NCBI RefSeq assembly: GCF_003610995.1
Contig: NZ_CP032543.1
Location: 5,704,001-5,768,000 of the forward strand
DNA length: 64,000 bases
Direction: 5' to 3'
From: Streptomyces griseus subsp. griseus
GTDB taxonomy: Bacteria > Actinomycetota > Actinomycetes > Streptomycetales > Streptomycetaceae
Shown: positions 25,736 to 34,390 of the stretch, piece by piece
How the letters are laid out: each line of letters opens with the position of its first letter
Position numbering within the stretch: the stretch's first letter is position 1
Program-made: the position numbers and the translations under genes
Notes under the pieces: model-generated
Seen by the model: only the letters and a program-made list of their open reading frames with translations
Database searches by the model: none
What the model was told of the DNA's origin: nothing

Positions 25736-26346
25736 TGCCAGTCCTCCGGGCGCTCGGTCTGCTCCAGCCGGAGCACCGCCCCGGTGCGGCTGAACCGGCG
25801 GATCCTCGGCAGGGGCGGGTAATAGGCGTGGACGGAGACGGCATGCACGCTGTCGGACTCGTTGAGCACCTCGTGCACGTGGTTCTGGCCGAAGGCCCGC
25901 CCCTGACCGGCCGCCAGCTCCCGTGACCGGTCCACCCCCTCGTTCAGCTCCAGGGTCTTCCAGCCGTCGGTCGGCAGCCGGACGGCGAGCGAGTGCTCCT
26001 TGAGGGTGCCGGACGCGGTGGTGAAGGCACCGACCGAGTCGGCGTGGTCGTGCCAGCCCGTTCCGGCCCCCGGCGGCCAGCCGATCAGCCAGGCCTCGCT
26101 GCCACCGGGCCCGTCGAGCCGGACCCAGGTGCGGCCCTCCGGATCGAGGGGCAGCGAGGCGATGAGCGCCGCGTCCTCGGCGGTGCGGCGTACGAAGTCG
26201 AGGAGCTCCGCGGCGGTGGGGCGGGCGGAGACGGCACGGGCCGACCCGACCCGCGCGGAAACAGCCGGTGCGGCGGGAGCCACCGGAGCGGTGGCGGGGG
26301 AGGGTACGGAAGCAGCCGTGGGCACGGCAGGGGAGAGGGAAGACAC
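25732..26346 (-). CDS. Cysteine dioxygenase family protein
   Basis: Mononuclear-iron cupin enzyme that would oxidise cysteine to cysteine sulfinate. The 204-residue product has the cupin motifs GWHDHADSVGAFTTASGTLK (two metal histidines near residue 98) and NHVHEVLN (third histidine near residue 147), plus AVSVHAYYPPL. The N-terminal 40 residues are Ala/Pro/Val-rich. The GTG at 26346 is taken as start (AGGA 8 bases upstream). A cysteine-rich leader peptide and a GC-rich hairpin precede it, so cysteine-dependent control is likely. The rhodanese gene overlaps its 3' end. Confidence 0.9.
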   Translation of the reverse strand: MSSLSPAVPTAASVPSPATAPVAPAAPAVSARVGSARAVSARPTAAELLDFVRRTAEDAALIASLPLDPEGRTWVRLDGPGGSEAWLIGWPPGAGTGWHDHADSVGAFTTASGTLKEHSLAVRLPTDGWKTLELNEGVDRSRELAAGQGRAFGQNHVHEVLNESDSVHAVSVHAYYPPLPRIRRFSRTGAVLRLEQTERPEDWQ

Positions 26347-26376
26347 AGGGACCGTCCTGAGAGTTCGCGCGAGGAC

Positions 26377-26405
26377 CCGGCCGTGCGGAGAGCGGCACGG
26401 ACCGG
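26377..26405 (-). promoter_or_regulatory. Hairpin between leader peptide and cysteine dioxygenase
   Basis: On the minus strand CCGGTCCGTGC pairs with GCACGGCCGG (one bulged T) around an 8-base loop. It lies 14 bases past the leader stop and 30 bases before the dioxygenase start, the position expected of an attenuation or translation-sequestering structure. Function is inferred from position only. Confidence 0.5.
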
Positions 26406-26419
26406 CAGGAGAGGGCGAT

Positions 26420-26506
26420 TCAGCAGGACGGGCGACACACGCAGCCCGCGTAACGGAGGAGGTCCATATGGACCCTCCGCCACAGGCGCACATCGGTGTC
26501 GGTCAT
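26420..26506 (-). CDS. Putative cysteine-responsive leader peptide
   Basis: A 28-residue frame encodes MTDTDVRLWRRVHMDLLRYA then GCVCRPSC. The RLWRRVHxDLLR block followed by clustered cysteines matches the small leader-peptide family found ahead of sulfur-metabolism genes in actinobacteria. In mycobacteria polycysteine upstream ORFs act as cysteine-responsive attenuators. Three of the last seven residues are Cys. It ends 73 bases upstream of the cysteine dioxygenase start, on the same strand. An internal ATG at 26467 would give only the 15-residue MDLLRYAGCVCRPSC. Conservation of the family supports a real peptide; its regulatory role here is inferred. Confidence 0.75.
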   Translation of the reverse strand: MTDTDVRLWRRVHMDLLRYAGCVCRPSC

Positions 26507-26538
26507 GATCTGGAGTACACCATGTGCGCCCGTGACGG

Positions 26539-28244
26539 TCAATTGATCCTGGCGGTCCGCTCGGCGTGAACCGGGTCGCGGGGCCCGGGCGCGCGCGCCG
26601 CCCCGCGCTCGTCGTCGTCGCTCTCCGCGCCCCCGGCCCCCGGTGCCCCGCCCAGCGTCGCCAGCGCGGCGGCCAGCAGGTCGGCAGGCCGTACACCGGC
26701 GAAGGCGGCGACCAGGTGTCCGTCGGGCCGCACCAGCAGGACGGTATGGGCCGAGGCGCCCGGATAACTCTCCGCGACCAGCAGCTCCGCCGTGGACGGC
26801 AGCGCCTCCACCGCCTCCACGAGGCGCGGCATGATGCCGGCGGTCAGCCAGTGCCGCCGGTCCCACACCCCGGTGCCGGGCGCCACCAGGATCACCAGGG
26901 GTGTTCCTGCCCAAGCCGCTCCCGGAGCCGTACCGCCGTCCCGTCCGGTGCCGTGACCCGTACATCGGCGACCGGCGCACCGGGGGGCGTACCCACTGCG
27001 GTGTGCGCCTCGGCGTGCGGTGGTGCAAGGGGGGAGTGCGTGTACGAAGGGGGCGCACCGAGCGCTCCGCGGCCCAGATGGCCGTCGGCGAGCAGGGTGT
27101 CATGGCCCCGGGCCGCTCCCGGTACCAGCGTCCGCAGCCCACCGCCGCCCCGCAGTATCGGCAGGGACTGGTCGGCGGCGCGGAGCCGGGCGGCGACGGC
27201 GGCCCGGCGTTCGGCCTGGTAGCTGTCGAGGAGCGGCCCGGCGCCGCCGTGGTGCCAGGCGTGGGCGAGCTTCCACGCCAGGTTCTCGGCGTCCCGGATC
27301 CCCTCGTCCAGCCCCTGGGTGCCGAGCGCCCCCAGCAGATGCGCCGCGTCCCCGGCCAGGAACGCCCGCTGTACCCGCCACCGCCGGGCGAGGCGGTGGT
27401 GGAGCGTGTGGACGCCGGTGTCCAGCAGCTCGTACGGCGGGGTCTCGCCGCACCAGCCGGCCAGGGTGTCCCGGATGCGGGTGATCAGGGCGTCCGGGGT
27501 GACCAGTTCGCCACGCGGGGGGAGCAGCCAGTCCAGCCGCCAGACCCCGTCCGGCAGCGGCCGTGCGCTGATCTCTCCGCCTCCGTTGCGCCACGGCGGC
27601 TGCCGGTGCAGCACGGCCTCGCCGGGCCAGGGCAGTTCGGCCCGGAGTGCGGCGACGGCGTGCCGCTCCACCGCCGTACGGCCGGGAAACCTGATGTCCA
27701 GGAGCTTGCGCACGGTCGACCGGGCGCCGTCGCAGCCGACCAGATAGCTCCCGCGCCACCAGGTCGAACCAGGTCCCTTGGTGTGCACCGTGACGCCGTC
27801 GCGGTCCTGCTCCAGGGTGTCGAGGCGGCTCAGGGGCACCAGCTCCACCAGAGGCGCCGCCGCGACCGCCGCGCGCAGGACGGAGGCCAGTGCGTGCTGC
27901 GGAACGTGAAGAGGGGCCGGGAGAAGCGTTACGTCCTCGTCACCGGAGTCGGCGAAGCCACCGGAGCCGCCGCGCTCCGCCTCCATCGGCACCTCGCGGA
28001 CCGGCTGTTTCCGGCGCATCAGGCGCCACCCGCTCCACCGCAGCCCGTCCTTCTCCAGGTGGGCGGCGCCGAGGCGCTCCAGCAGGTCAGCGGTGTCCTC
28101 ACGCAGCACGACCGTGCGGGCGAGACGTACTTCCTCCGTGCCGGGGCCCTCGTCCAGGAGCACGCACGGGACACCCTGGGCGGCGAGGGCCAGCGACAGC
28201 GTCAGACCGACGGGTCCGGCGCCGACGACGATCACCGGGTCCAC
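26539..28244 (-). pseudogene. FAD-dependent aromatic monooxygenase, frameshifted near its C-terminal domain
   Basis: PHBH-type flavin hydroxylase. The main frame (28244-26892, 450 residues) has the FAD motif VVGAGPVGL near residue 5 and GDAAHLLGALGTQGLDEGI near residue 285. It ends abruptly at RLGQEHPW. The adjoining frame (from 26895) continues as TPLVILVAPGTGVWDRRHW, the expected thioredoxin-like C-terminal domain, to 26539. One G missing in the CAGGAAC stretch near 26908 explains the break; restoring it gives RLGQGTPLVILV. The GTG at 28244 has GGAGGAG 6 bases upstream. Either a sequencing/assembly deletion, a recent mutation, or a split gene with a 4-base overlap (GTGA). The substrate is unknown; such enzymes hydroxylate aromatic rings using NAD(P)H. 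Confidence 0.75.
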
Positions 28245-28350
28245 GGCGCGTCTCCTCCGGCCCGTACGGTCATGCGGAACGTGGCAGTGGAAGCCGGGTG
28301 CGTGATCACAGAACGTATGCAACCCATTGGGGATGCTTGCGTCAAGTGAC

Positions 28351-28380
28351 CGAGGCAGCGACGCGTGCGCCGCTGCCTCG
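28351..28380 (-). terminator. Terminator after gluD
   Basis: A perfect 10-bp stem (CGAGGCAGCG / CGCTGCCTCG) with a 10-base loop lies 30 bases past the gluD stop and before the monooxygenase gene. Confidence 0.75.
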
Positions 28381-28410
28381 AATGCTTCTGCCGACCGGAG
28401 TGGCGGGTCG

Positions 28411-29364
28411 TCAGTTGTTCGTCACTCCGCCCCCACCGGCACCGTCGGTTCCGGTGCCTGCGCCCCCTGCGCCCCCCGCGTCCGGGCCGGGGGTGCCGAA
28501 CGTGCCGGCCGTCGCGTCGATGGTTCCGGGGGCCTGGACGGCCGGCGCCACCGCGATGCCGTTCTTGGCGCGGCGGCCGCGCTTCTCGATCCAGGTCGCC
28601 AGCGACGAGAGCAGCAGACACAGCGCGATGTAGATCGTGCCGATGACGGTGATCGTCGAGACGTACGGGTACTGCTCGTTCACCAGCGTGTTGGAGGCGA
28701 TCAGCCGCGCGGTCTGGAGCAGCTCCGGGTACAGGATGATGAAGCCGAGCGAGGTGTCCTTGAGGGTCACCACGAGCTGGCTGATGATCGTCGGCAGCAT
28801 GGACCGCACGGCCTGCGGCATCAGGACGGTGACCATGACCTGGGTCTTGCGCATGCCGAGCGCGTACGCGGCCTCGCTCTGTCCCCGGGGAACGGCGTTG
28901 ACGCCGGCGCGCAGCACCTCGGCCTGGACACAGCCGTTGTAGATGGACAGGCCCGCCGCCAGCGCCCACATCGAGTAGTCGGTGAGGAAGCCGACCCAGA
29001 TGGCGTAGATCGTGATCAGCAGCGGCAGCGAGCGGAACAACTCGATGAAGGTGGTCGCCGCCCAGCGGACCGGCTTGTGGTCGGAGAGGCGCCCCACCGC
29101 GAGCAGGACACCCAGCACGAGCGACCCGACCGCGGCCAGGCCGAACGCCTTGAGGGTGGCGATGAGGGCGTCGGCGATGTTCTGCCGGATGCCCGCGTAG
29201 TTGAAGATGTCCCACATCTCGGGGGCCAGATGGCCCTTGTCGGCGAGCCGCAGCAGGCTGATGCCGATCAGCGCGGCGATGGCGAGCGTGCCGATGACGG
29301 CGTACAGACGGTTGCGGACGAGGGCCTTGGGACCCGGGGCGTCGTAGAGAACGCTGGCGCTCAT
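28411..29364 (-). CDS. gluD: Glutamate ABC transporter permease GluD
   Basis: Inner-membrane permease of the polar amino acid uptake family, 317 residues. Membrane segments start near residue 23 (AVIGTLAIAALIGISLL). The ABC permease EAA-loop signature (EAAYALGMRKTQVMVTVLMP) is near residue 165. After the last helix a Gly/Ala-rich tail of about 45 residues is probably disordered. The start overlaps the gluC stop (ATGA). It works with GluC, GluB and GluA in glutamate import; the order gluABCD matches S. coelicolor and Corynebacterium. Confidence 0.92.
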   Translation of the reverse strand: MSASVLYDAPGPKALVRNRLYAVIGTLAIAALIGISLLRLADKGHLAPEMWDIFNYAGIRQNIADALIATLKAFGLAAVGSLVLGVLLAVGRLSDHKPVRWAATTFIELFRSLPLLITIYAIWVGFLTDYSMWALAAGLSIYNGCVQAEVLRAGVNAVPRGQSEAAYALGMRKTQVMVTVLMPQAVRSMLPTIISQLVVTLKDTSLGFIILYPELLQTARLIASNTLVNEQYPYVSTITVIGTIYIALCLLLSSLATWIEKRGRRAKNGIAVAPAVQAPGTIDATAGTFGTPGPDAGGAGGAGTGTDGAGGGGVTNN

Positions 29365-30008
29365 CGGGCGACCTCCATGCGACGCTCCAGCAGCCGGAAG
29401 AGGCCGCTGATGGTAAACGTGACGACCAGGTAGCCGAGGGCCACCCAGATGAAGACGGGGACGATGTCGTACCCACGGTCGCTCATCAGCTTCTGCCAGC
29501 CGAAGAGCTCGGTGACGCTGAAGGCACCGGCGATCGCGGAGTTCTTGGTGAGCGCGATGAAGATGCTGCTCATCGGGGCGATGACGGTCCTCGTGGCCTG
29601 GGGGAGCACCACGATGCGCAGGGTCTGGGCGAACGTCATGCCGATCGAACGCGCGGCCTCGGCCTGTCCCAGCGGCACGGTGTTGATGCCGGAGCGGACC
29701 GCCTCGCAGACGAACGAGGAGGTGTAGAAGCCGAGGGCCAGCGAGCCGAGCACGAAGGGGCTCATCCCCGGGAAGAGGATCTCCGGGACGACGAAGAAGA
29801 AGATCAGGAAGAGCAGCGTCAGCGGGGTGTTGCGCATCAGCGTCACCCAGGCGGTGCCGAAGTACCGCAGCGGTGGCACCGGCGAGACCCGGAACCCGGC
29901 GATGACCACACCGAGCACCAGGGCGATAACCGAGCTGATGGCGGTGATCGACACGGTTCCTATGAAGCCGTCGCGGAACTCTGGAAAATTGTCGAGCAGT
30001 ACGTTCAT
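29361..30008 (-). CDS. gluC: Glutamate ABC transporter permease GluC
   Basis: A 215-residue polar amino acid permease with about five helices and the EAA signature (EAARSIGMTFAQTLRIVVLP) near residue 119. It pairs with GluD to form the membrane channel. It overlaps gluD at its 3' end (ATGA). It is separated from gluB by 154 bases that contain a strong hairpin, so it is probably expressed below the level of the binding protein. Confidence 0.92.
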   Translation of the reverse strand: MNVLLDNFPEFRDGFIGTVSITAISSVIALVLGVVIAGFRVSPVPPLRYFGTAWVTLMRNTPLTLLFLIFFFVVPEILFPGMSPFVLGSLALGFYTSSFVCEAVRSGINTVPLGQAEAARSIGMTFAQTLRIVVLPQATRTVIAPMSSIFIALTKNSAIAGAFSVTELFGWQKLMSDRGYDIVPVFIWVALGYLVVTFTISGLFRLLERRMEVAR

Positions 30009-30057
30009 GAGGTCTCCGCGTCGGCGGTCAGCGGCATCAGGGCAGGGGAAGTGGCGC

Positions 30058-30099
30058 CCCGTACGGCCGCCGGCCCCACAGAGGCGGCGGGCGTACGGG
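30058..30099 (-). promoter_or_regulatory. Intercistronic hairpin between gluB and gluC
   Basis: CCCGTACGGCCGCCG pairs with CGGCGGGCGTACGGG (one mismatch) around a loop of about 12 bases. Such structures between a binding-protein gene and its permease genes often act as partial terminators or 3' stabilisers that raise binding-protein output. Role inferred. Confidence 0.6.
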
Positions 30100-30162
30100 A
30101 CGCCTCAAGTCACACGCGGTGTCTCGGTGACGGGGCGTCGGCCGTGGGACGGCCGGGCGGCG

Positions 30163-31086
30163 TCAGTAGCGCTCGAGCGCCGGCGGCTCGACGTAGTCCG
30201 AACCGGACAGGCCCAGGGTGGCCTCGTAGATCTTCTTGTACGTGCCGTCCTTGACGTGCTTCTCCAGCGAGTCGGTGATGGCCTCGCGCAGCACCTTGTC
30301 GTCCTTGTTCAGGCCGACACCGTAGGGCTCGCTGGTGAAGGGCTGGCCGACGACCTTGAGCTTGCCGGAGTTGGCGGCCGCGTAACCCTTGAGGATCGAG
30401 TCGTCCGTGGTGACGGCGTCGACCTGCTTGGTCAGCAACTGCTGCACGCAGTCGGAGTACTTGGCCAGCTCGACGACGCTCGCGCCGTACTCCGGCTTCT
30501 TGATCTCCTGGAGCGGTGTGGAACCGACGATCGAGCAGACCTTCTTGCCCTTCACCGACTCCTTGCCCTTGATGGAGTCGTCGTCCTTGCGGACCAGGAG
30601 ATCGGCGCCGGCCTTGTAGTAAGGACCGGCGAACCCGACCTGCTTCTTGCGCTCGTCGTTGATCGTGTACGTGCCGACGTAGTAGTCGACCTGGCCCTTG
30701 GAGATGGCCGTCTCACGGATGCCGGAGTCGACCGTCTTCCACTCGATCTGCTTCTCCGAGAAGCCGAGGTCCGCCGCGATCATCCGGGCGAGCTCGATGT
30801 CGAAGCCCGAGCGCTCCTTGGTCGACTGGTCCTCGAAGCCGAGATAGGGCTGGTCGGCCTTGGCGCCGATGATCAGCTTGCCGCGCTCCTTGGCCTTCTT
30901 GAAGACCGGCGAGTCCAGCGCGACGTCCTTGGCGACCTCGTACTTGGGCAGCTCGGGGGCCTCGGAGGAACCGGGCTTGGTGCCGCCCGGCTTGTCACCG
31001 GCGGAACCCTCCTTGCCACCACACGCGGTCGCGGTCAGGGCGAGGACGGCGATGGCCGCGACGGCGGCCGACTTGCGGAGCTTCAT
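30163..31086 (-). CDS. gluB: Glutamate-binding lipoprotein GluB
   Basis: Solute-binding protein of 307 residues that captures glutamate outside the membrane. The lipoprotein signal is clear: MKLRKSAAVAAIAVLALTAT with lipobox LTATAC, lipidated Cys near residue 22, and a GGK/Pro/Ser-rich linker. The family-3 binding-protein fold follows (GFDIELARMIAADLGFSEKQ, VDYYVGTYTINDERKKQVGF, EPYGVGLNKDDKVLREAI). It lies 53 bases after gluA in the gluABCD operon. Confidence 0.95.
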   Translation of the reverse strand: MKLRKSAAVAAIAVLALTATACGGKEGSAGDKPGGTKPGSSEAPELPKYEVAKDVALDSPVFKKAKERGKLIIGAKADQPYLGFEDQSTKERSGFDIELARMIAADLGFSEKQIEWKTVDSGIRETAISKGQVDYYVGTYTINDERKKQVGFAGPYYKAGADLLVRKDDDSIKGKESVKGKKVCSIVGSTPLQEIKKPEYGASVVELAKYSDCVQQLLTKQVDAVTTDDSILKGYAAANSGKLKVVGQPFTSEPYGVGLNKDDKVLREAITDSLEKHVKDGTYKKIYEATLGLSGSDYVEPPALERY

Positions 31087-31139
31087 GTGAGTTTTCCTTA
31101 TGCCGTAGGGCGTTGTCGTCGGTCGTCAGTCGTCGGTCG

Positions 31140-31925
31140 TCAGTGGTGCAGGATCTTCGACAGGAAGTCCTTGGCCCGGTCGCTGCGCGGGTTGCTGAAG
31201 AACTGCTCGGGCGTTGCCTCTTCGACGATCTTTCCGTCCGCCATGAACACCACGCGGTTGGCGGCGGAGCGGGCGAAGCCCATCTCGTGGGTGACGACGA
31301 TCATCGTCATCCCGTCCCGGGCCAGCTGCTGCATGACTTCGAGGACCTCGTTGATCATCTCCGGGTCGAGAGCCGACGTCGGCTCGTCGAAGAGCATGAC
31401 CTTCGGATCCATCGCCAACGCCCGCGCGATCGCGACGCGTTGCTGCTGGCCACCGGAGAGCTGCGCCGGGTACTTGTCGGCCTGTACGCCGACACCCACC
31501 CGGTCCAGAAGGGTCCGGGCCTTCTCCTCGGCGGCCTTCTTGTCGGCCTTGCGGACCTTGGTCTGGCCCAGCACGACGTTCTCCAGCACCGTCTTGTGCG
31601 CGAAGAGATTGAACGACTGGAAGACCATGCCCACGTCGGCGCGCAGCCGCGCCAGCTCCTTGCCCTCCTGGGGCAGGGGCTTGCCGTCGATCGAGATCGC
31701 ACCCGAATCGATCGTCTCCAAGCGGTTGATCGTGCGGCACAGCGTGGACTTCCCGGACCCGGAGGGCCCGATGACGACCACGACTTCGCCACGGGCGATC
31801 GTCAGGTCGATGTCCTGGAGCACATGCAGCGCGCCGAAGTGCTTGTTGACGTCGCTCAGTACGACAAGGTCGTCGCCCGCGGGCGCGGCTTCCTCGGCGG
31901 CCTTGGTCACTGAAACTCCGCTCAT
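31140..31925 (-). CDS. gluA: Glutamate ABC transporter ATPase GluA
   Basis: ATP-binding subunit (261 residues) of the glutamate importer. Walker [10 protein letters not shown] is near residue 53, signature [16 protein letters not shown] near 150, Walker [14 protein letters not shown] near 175, and the H-loop VTHEMGFA near 210. A short Ala/Glu-rich N-terminus precedes the domain. It is the first gene of gluABCD. A GGAG-containing ribosome site precedes the ATG, and a dyad element lies 39 bases upstream. The divergent gluR-gluK pair is the likely regulator. Confidence 0.95.
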   Translation of the reverse strand: MSGVSVTKAAEEAAPAGDDLVVLSDVNKHFGALHVLQDIDLTIARGEVVVVIGPSGSGKSTLCRTINRLETIDSGAISIDGKPLPQEGKELARLRADVGMVFQSFNLFAHKTVLENVVLGQTKVRKADKKAAEEKARTLLDRVGVGVQADKYPAQLSGGQQQRVAIARALAMDPKVMLFDEPTSALDPEMINEVLEVMQQLARDGMTMIVVTHEMGFARSAANRVVFMADGKIVEEATPEQFFSNPRSDRAKDFLSKILHH

Positions 31926-32254
31926 CGGCTTCTTGCTCCGTCCTCCTCGGGTGGCAAGGACACTAATGACGTGGTGCGACCAGCGTCATTACATCTGAGC
32001 GGAAATTGAGCATAACGATCGTGCGGCAACCGGACACTCCGCGTGAAGGGGACGCCACGCGCTGCTGCGGGGCGTACCGGGTGCATAACGGAAACCCCGC
32101 TGTAACCGGCAACCTCTTGACTGGCATACCCGTCATCGGAGTGGATGCCCTGTGCGGTGGAAGAACGTGAAGCGCCGCTGAACGGAAAGTTTCGGCCGGA
32201 CCCCGAAGACCGGGGGAGGCGGCCCGAAGATGGAGCGAGACGGAGAGGAGGGCC
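31926..32254. other. Divergent control region between gluA and gluR
   Basis: These 329 bases carry the promoters for gluABCD (minus) and gluRK (plus). They include the TAATGACG dyad near gluA and a TTGACT -35-like element at 32117 on the plus strand. In S. coelicolor GluR binds this intergenic region to control gluABCD. No small gene was seen. Confidence 0.6.
31964..31991. promoter_or_regulatory. Inverted repeat (possible operator) upstream of gluA
   Basis: TAATGACG (31964-31971) and CGTCATTA (31984-31991) form a perfect 8-bp dyad with a 12-base centre, 39 bases upstream of the gluA start. AT-rich arms stand out in this GC-rich region. GluR is the obvious candidate to bind, but a response regulator would more often use direct repeats, so the binder is open. 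Confidence 0.55.
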
Positions 32255-32947
32255 ATGAGACTGCTGCTCGTCGAGGACGACGACCATGTCGCGGCGGCCC
32301 TGTCCGCCGTGCTCGCCCGGCACGGGTTCCAGGTCGTGCACGCCCGCAACGGCGAGGAGGCCCTGCGCGCGCTGCTGCCCGCGGAGAAGGAGCCCTTCGG
32401 GGTCATCCTCCTCGACCTCGGCCTGCCCGACCAGGACGGCTACGAGGTCTGCGGCAAGATCCGCAAGCGCACCGCCACCCCGGTGATCATGGTGACCGCC
32501 CGCGCCGACGTCCGCTCGCGCATCCACGGACTCAACCTCGGCGCCGACGACTACGTCACCAAGCCCTACGACACCGGCGAGCTGCTCGCCCGTATCCACG
32601 CGGTCGCCCGGCGCACCACCAGCGGCGAGGACACCGCCCCGACGCCGGTCGCCGCCCTGCGCCTGGGGTCCGTCGCGATCGAGCTGCCCACCCGCCGCGT
32701 CAGCGTCGACGGCGCCGAAGTCCAGCTCACCCGCAAGGAGTTCGACCTCCTGGCCCTCCTCGCCCAGCGGCCCGGCGTGGTCTTCCGCCGCGAGCAGATC
32801 ATCAGCGAGGTCTGGCGCACCAGTTGGGAGGGGACCGGTCGCACCCTGGAGGTGCACGTGGCCTCGCTGCGCTCCAAGCTGCGGCTGCCCGCCCTCATCG
32901 AGACCGTGCGGGGCGTCGGCTACCGGCTCGTCGCGCCGTCCGCGTAA
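32255..32947 (+). CDS. gluR: OmpR-family response regulator GluR
   Basis: A 230-residue regulator. The receiver domain (residues 1-120) has the acidic pair EDDD near residue 7, phospho-acceptor Asp in ILLDLGLPDQDG near residue 53 and the conserved Lys in TKPYDTGELLARI near 105. The C-terminal winged helix is of OmpR/PhoB type (LTRKEFDLLALLAQRPGVVF, ending VRGVGYRLVAPSA). The ribosome site is GGAGAGGAGGGCC before ATG 32255. The syntenic S. coelicolor pair SCO5778-5779 (GluR-GluK) senses glutamate and controls gluABCD, so the same is inferred here. Confidence 0.88.
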   Translation: MRLLLVEDDDHVAAALSAVLARHGFQVVHARNGEEALRALLPAEKEPFGVILLDLGLPDQDGYEVCGKIRKRTATPVIMVTARADVRSRIHGLNLGADDYVTKPYDTGELLARIHAVARRTTSGEDTAPTPVAALRLGSVAIELPTRRVSVDGAEVQLTRKEFDLLALLAQRPGVVFRREQIISEVWRTSWEGTGRTLEVHVASLRSKLRLPALIETVRGVGYRLVAPSA

Positions 32948-32965
32948 CGGGCCGGTACCTCCCCG

Positions 32966-34361
32966 GTGCGCACCCGTCTCCTTCCGCTGCTCATCACCCT
33001 CATGGCGGCCGTCCTGCTCACCCTCGGCTTCCCGCTCGCGGTGAGCGTCGCCGCCGCCGAGCAGCAGCGCCTGGTCATCGACCGGATCGACGACACCGCC
33101 CGCTTCGCCGCCCTCGCCCAGCCCATCACCGACACCGTCCCGGCCTACGACGAGCGCCGGATGACACTCGCCACCGACCTGGAGGTCTACGCCTCCGTGT
33201 ACGGGATCCGGGCCGGCGTCTTCTACCGCAATGACCTGGCCCTGGCGAAGGCCCCGGGCAACTGGAGGCTGCCGCCGAGGGGGAGGGGCGCACCGCCTTC
33301 AACGAGGCGCTGCTCGGCCGCCGTTCGCACGACCCCCGCAGGTCTGGCCCTGGCAGGACGGCCGGGTCGTCGTCGCCTCGCCCGTCGTACGCGACGGAGA
33401 TGTCGTCGCCGTGGTCGTCATCGACTCGCCCACCGACGAGATGCGCTCCCGGATCCTGCGGACCTGGGCGCTGATCGGGCTCGGCGAGGCCCTCGCCATG
33501 CTGGTCGCCGTCGGCGCCGCCGTCCGGCTCACCGGCTGGGTGCTGCTGCCGGTCCGGGTCCTGGACGCGGCCACCCACGACATCGCCGTCGGCCGGATGC
33601 GCTCCCGGGTCGCCGCCTCGGGCGGACCGCCGGAGCTGAGACGGCTGGCCCGGTCCTTCAACGAGATGGCCGACAACGTCGAGGACGTACTGGAACAGCA
33701 GCGCGCCTTCGTCGCCGACGCCTCGCACCAGCTGCGCAACCCGCTCGCCGCGCTGCTCCTGCGCATCGAACTCCTCGCCCTGGAGCTGCCCGACGGCAAC
33801 GCGGAGATCGCCGCCGTACGCACCGAGGGCAAGCGGCTGGGCCGGGTCCTGGACGACCTCCTCGACCTGGCCCTGGCGGAACACGCCGAGGCGGACCTCC
33901 AGCTGACCGACATCGTCCCGCTCACCGCCGAGCGCGTCGCCTCCTGGCGCCCGATGGCGGACGAGAAGGGCGTGCGCCTCGTCCAGGACGGGGCCCCGGC
34001 CGCCACCGCCTGGGCCGACCCGGTGGCCCTCTCCAGCGCACTGGACGCGGTCATCGACAACGCCCTGAAGTTCACCCCGGCCGGTCAGGAGGTACGGGTC
34101 ACGGTCACCCCGGGAACCACCGCGGTGACCGTCGTGGTCGCCGACCGGGGGCCCGGCCTCACCGAACAGGAGCTGGAGCGCGTCGGGGACCGCTTCTGGC
34201 GCTCCACCCGCCACCAGAACGTGAGCGGGTCGGGGCTCGGCCTCTCCATCTCCCGCGTGCTGCTCGCGGCGGGCGGCGGCTCCATCGCGTACGAGCACCA
34301 CGAGCCGCACGGCCTGCGGGTCACCGTCTCGGTGCCGCGCGAACTGCCGCACACCCCCTGA
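32966..34361 (+). pseudogene. gluK: Sensor histidine kinase GluK, interrupted by two one-base frameshifts
   Basis: Membrane sensor kinase. The N-terminal frame from GTG 32966 encodes a signal-anchor helix (LLPLLITLMAAVLLTLGFPL) and the extracellular sensor to NDLALAKAPGNW (about 33262). The expected sequence EAAAEGEGRTAFNEALLG continues one frame over to SHDP (33335). It then shifts again to PQVWPWQDGRVVVASPVV and the rest. HAMP, H-box (VADASHQLRNPLAAL), N-box (VIDNALKF), DRGPGL and GSGLGLSI are all intact in the last frame to 34361. Adding one G at TGGAGG (about 33262) and one C in the C run at about 33340 restores a complete kinase. Two independent losses within 80 bases in homopolymers suggest sequence error, though a true loss is possible. 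Confidence 0.8.
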
Positions 34362-34390
34362 GAGCCGCGCCCGCTACCGGTGGACCCGGC

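Noticed and set aside
26420..27142. Long 240-codon frame that contains the leader peptide
   Set aside because: Only the last 28 codons match a known peptide family; the upstream part is antisense-like Arg/Pro/Thr sequence overlapping the monooxygenase gene.
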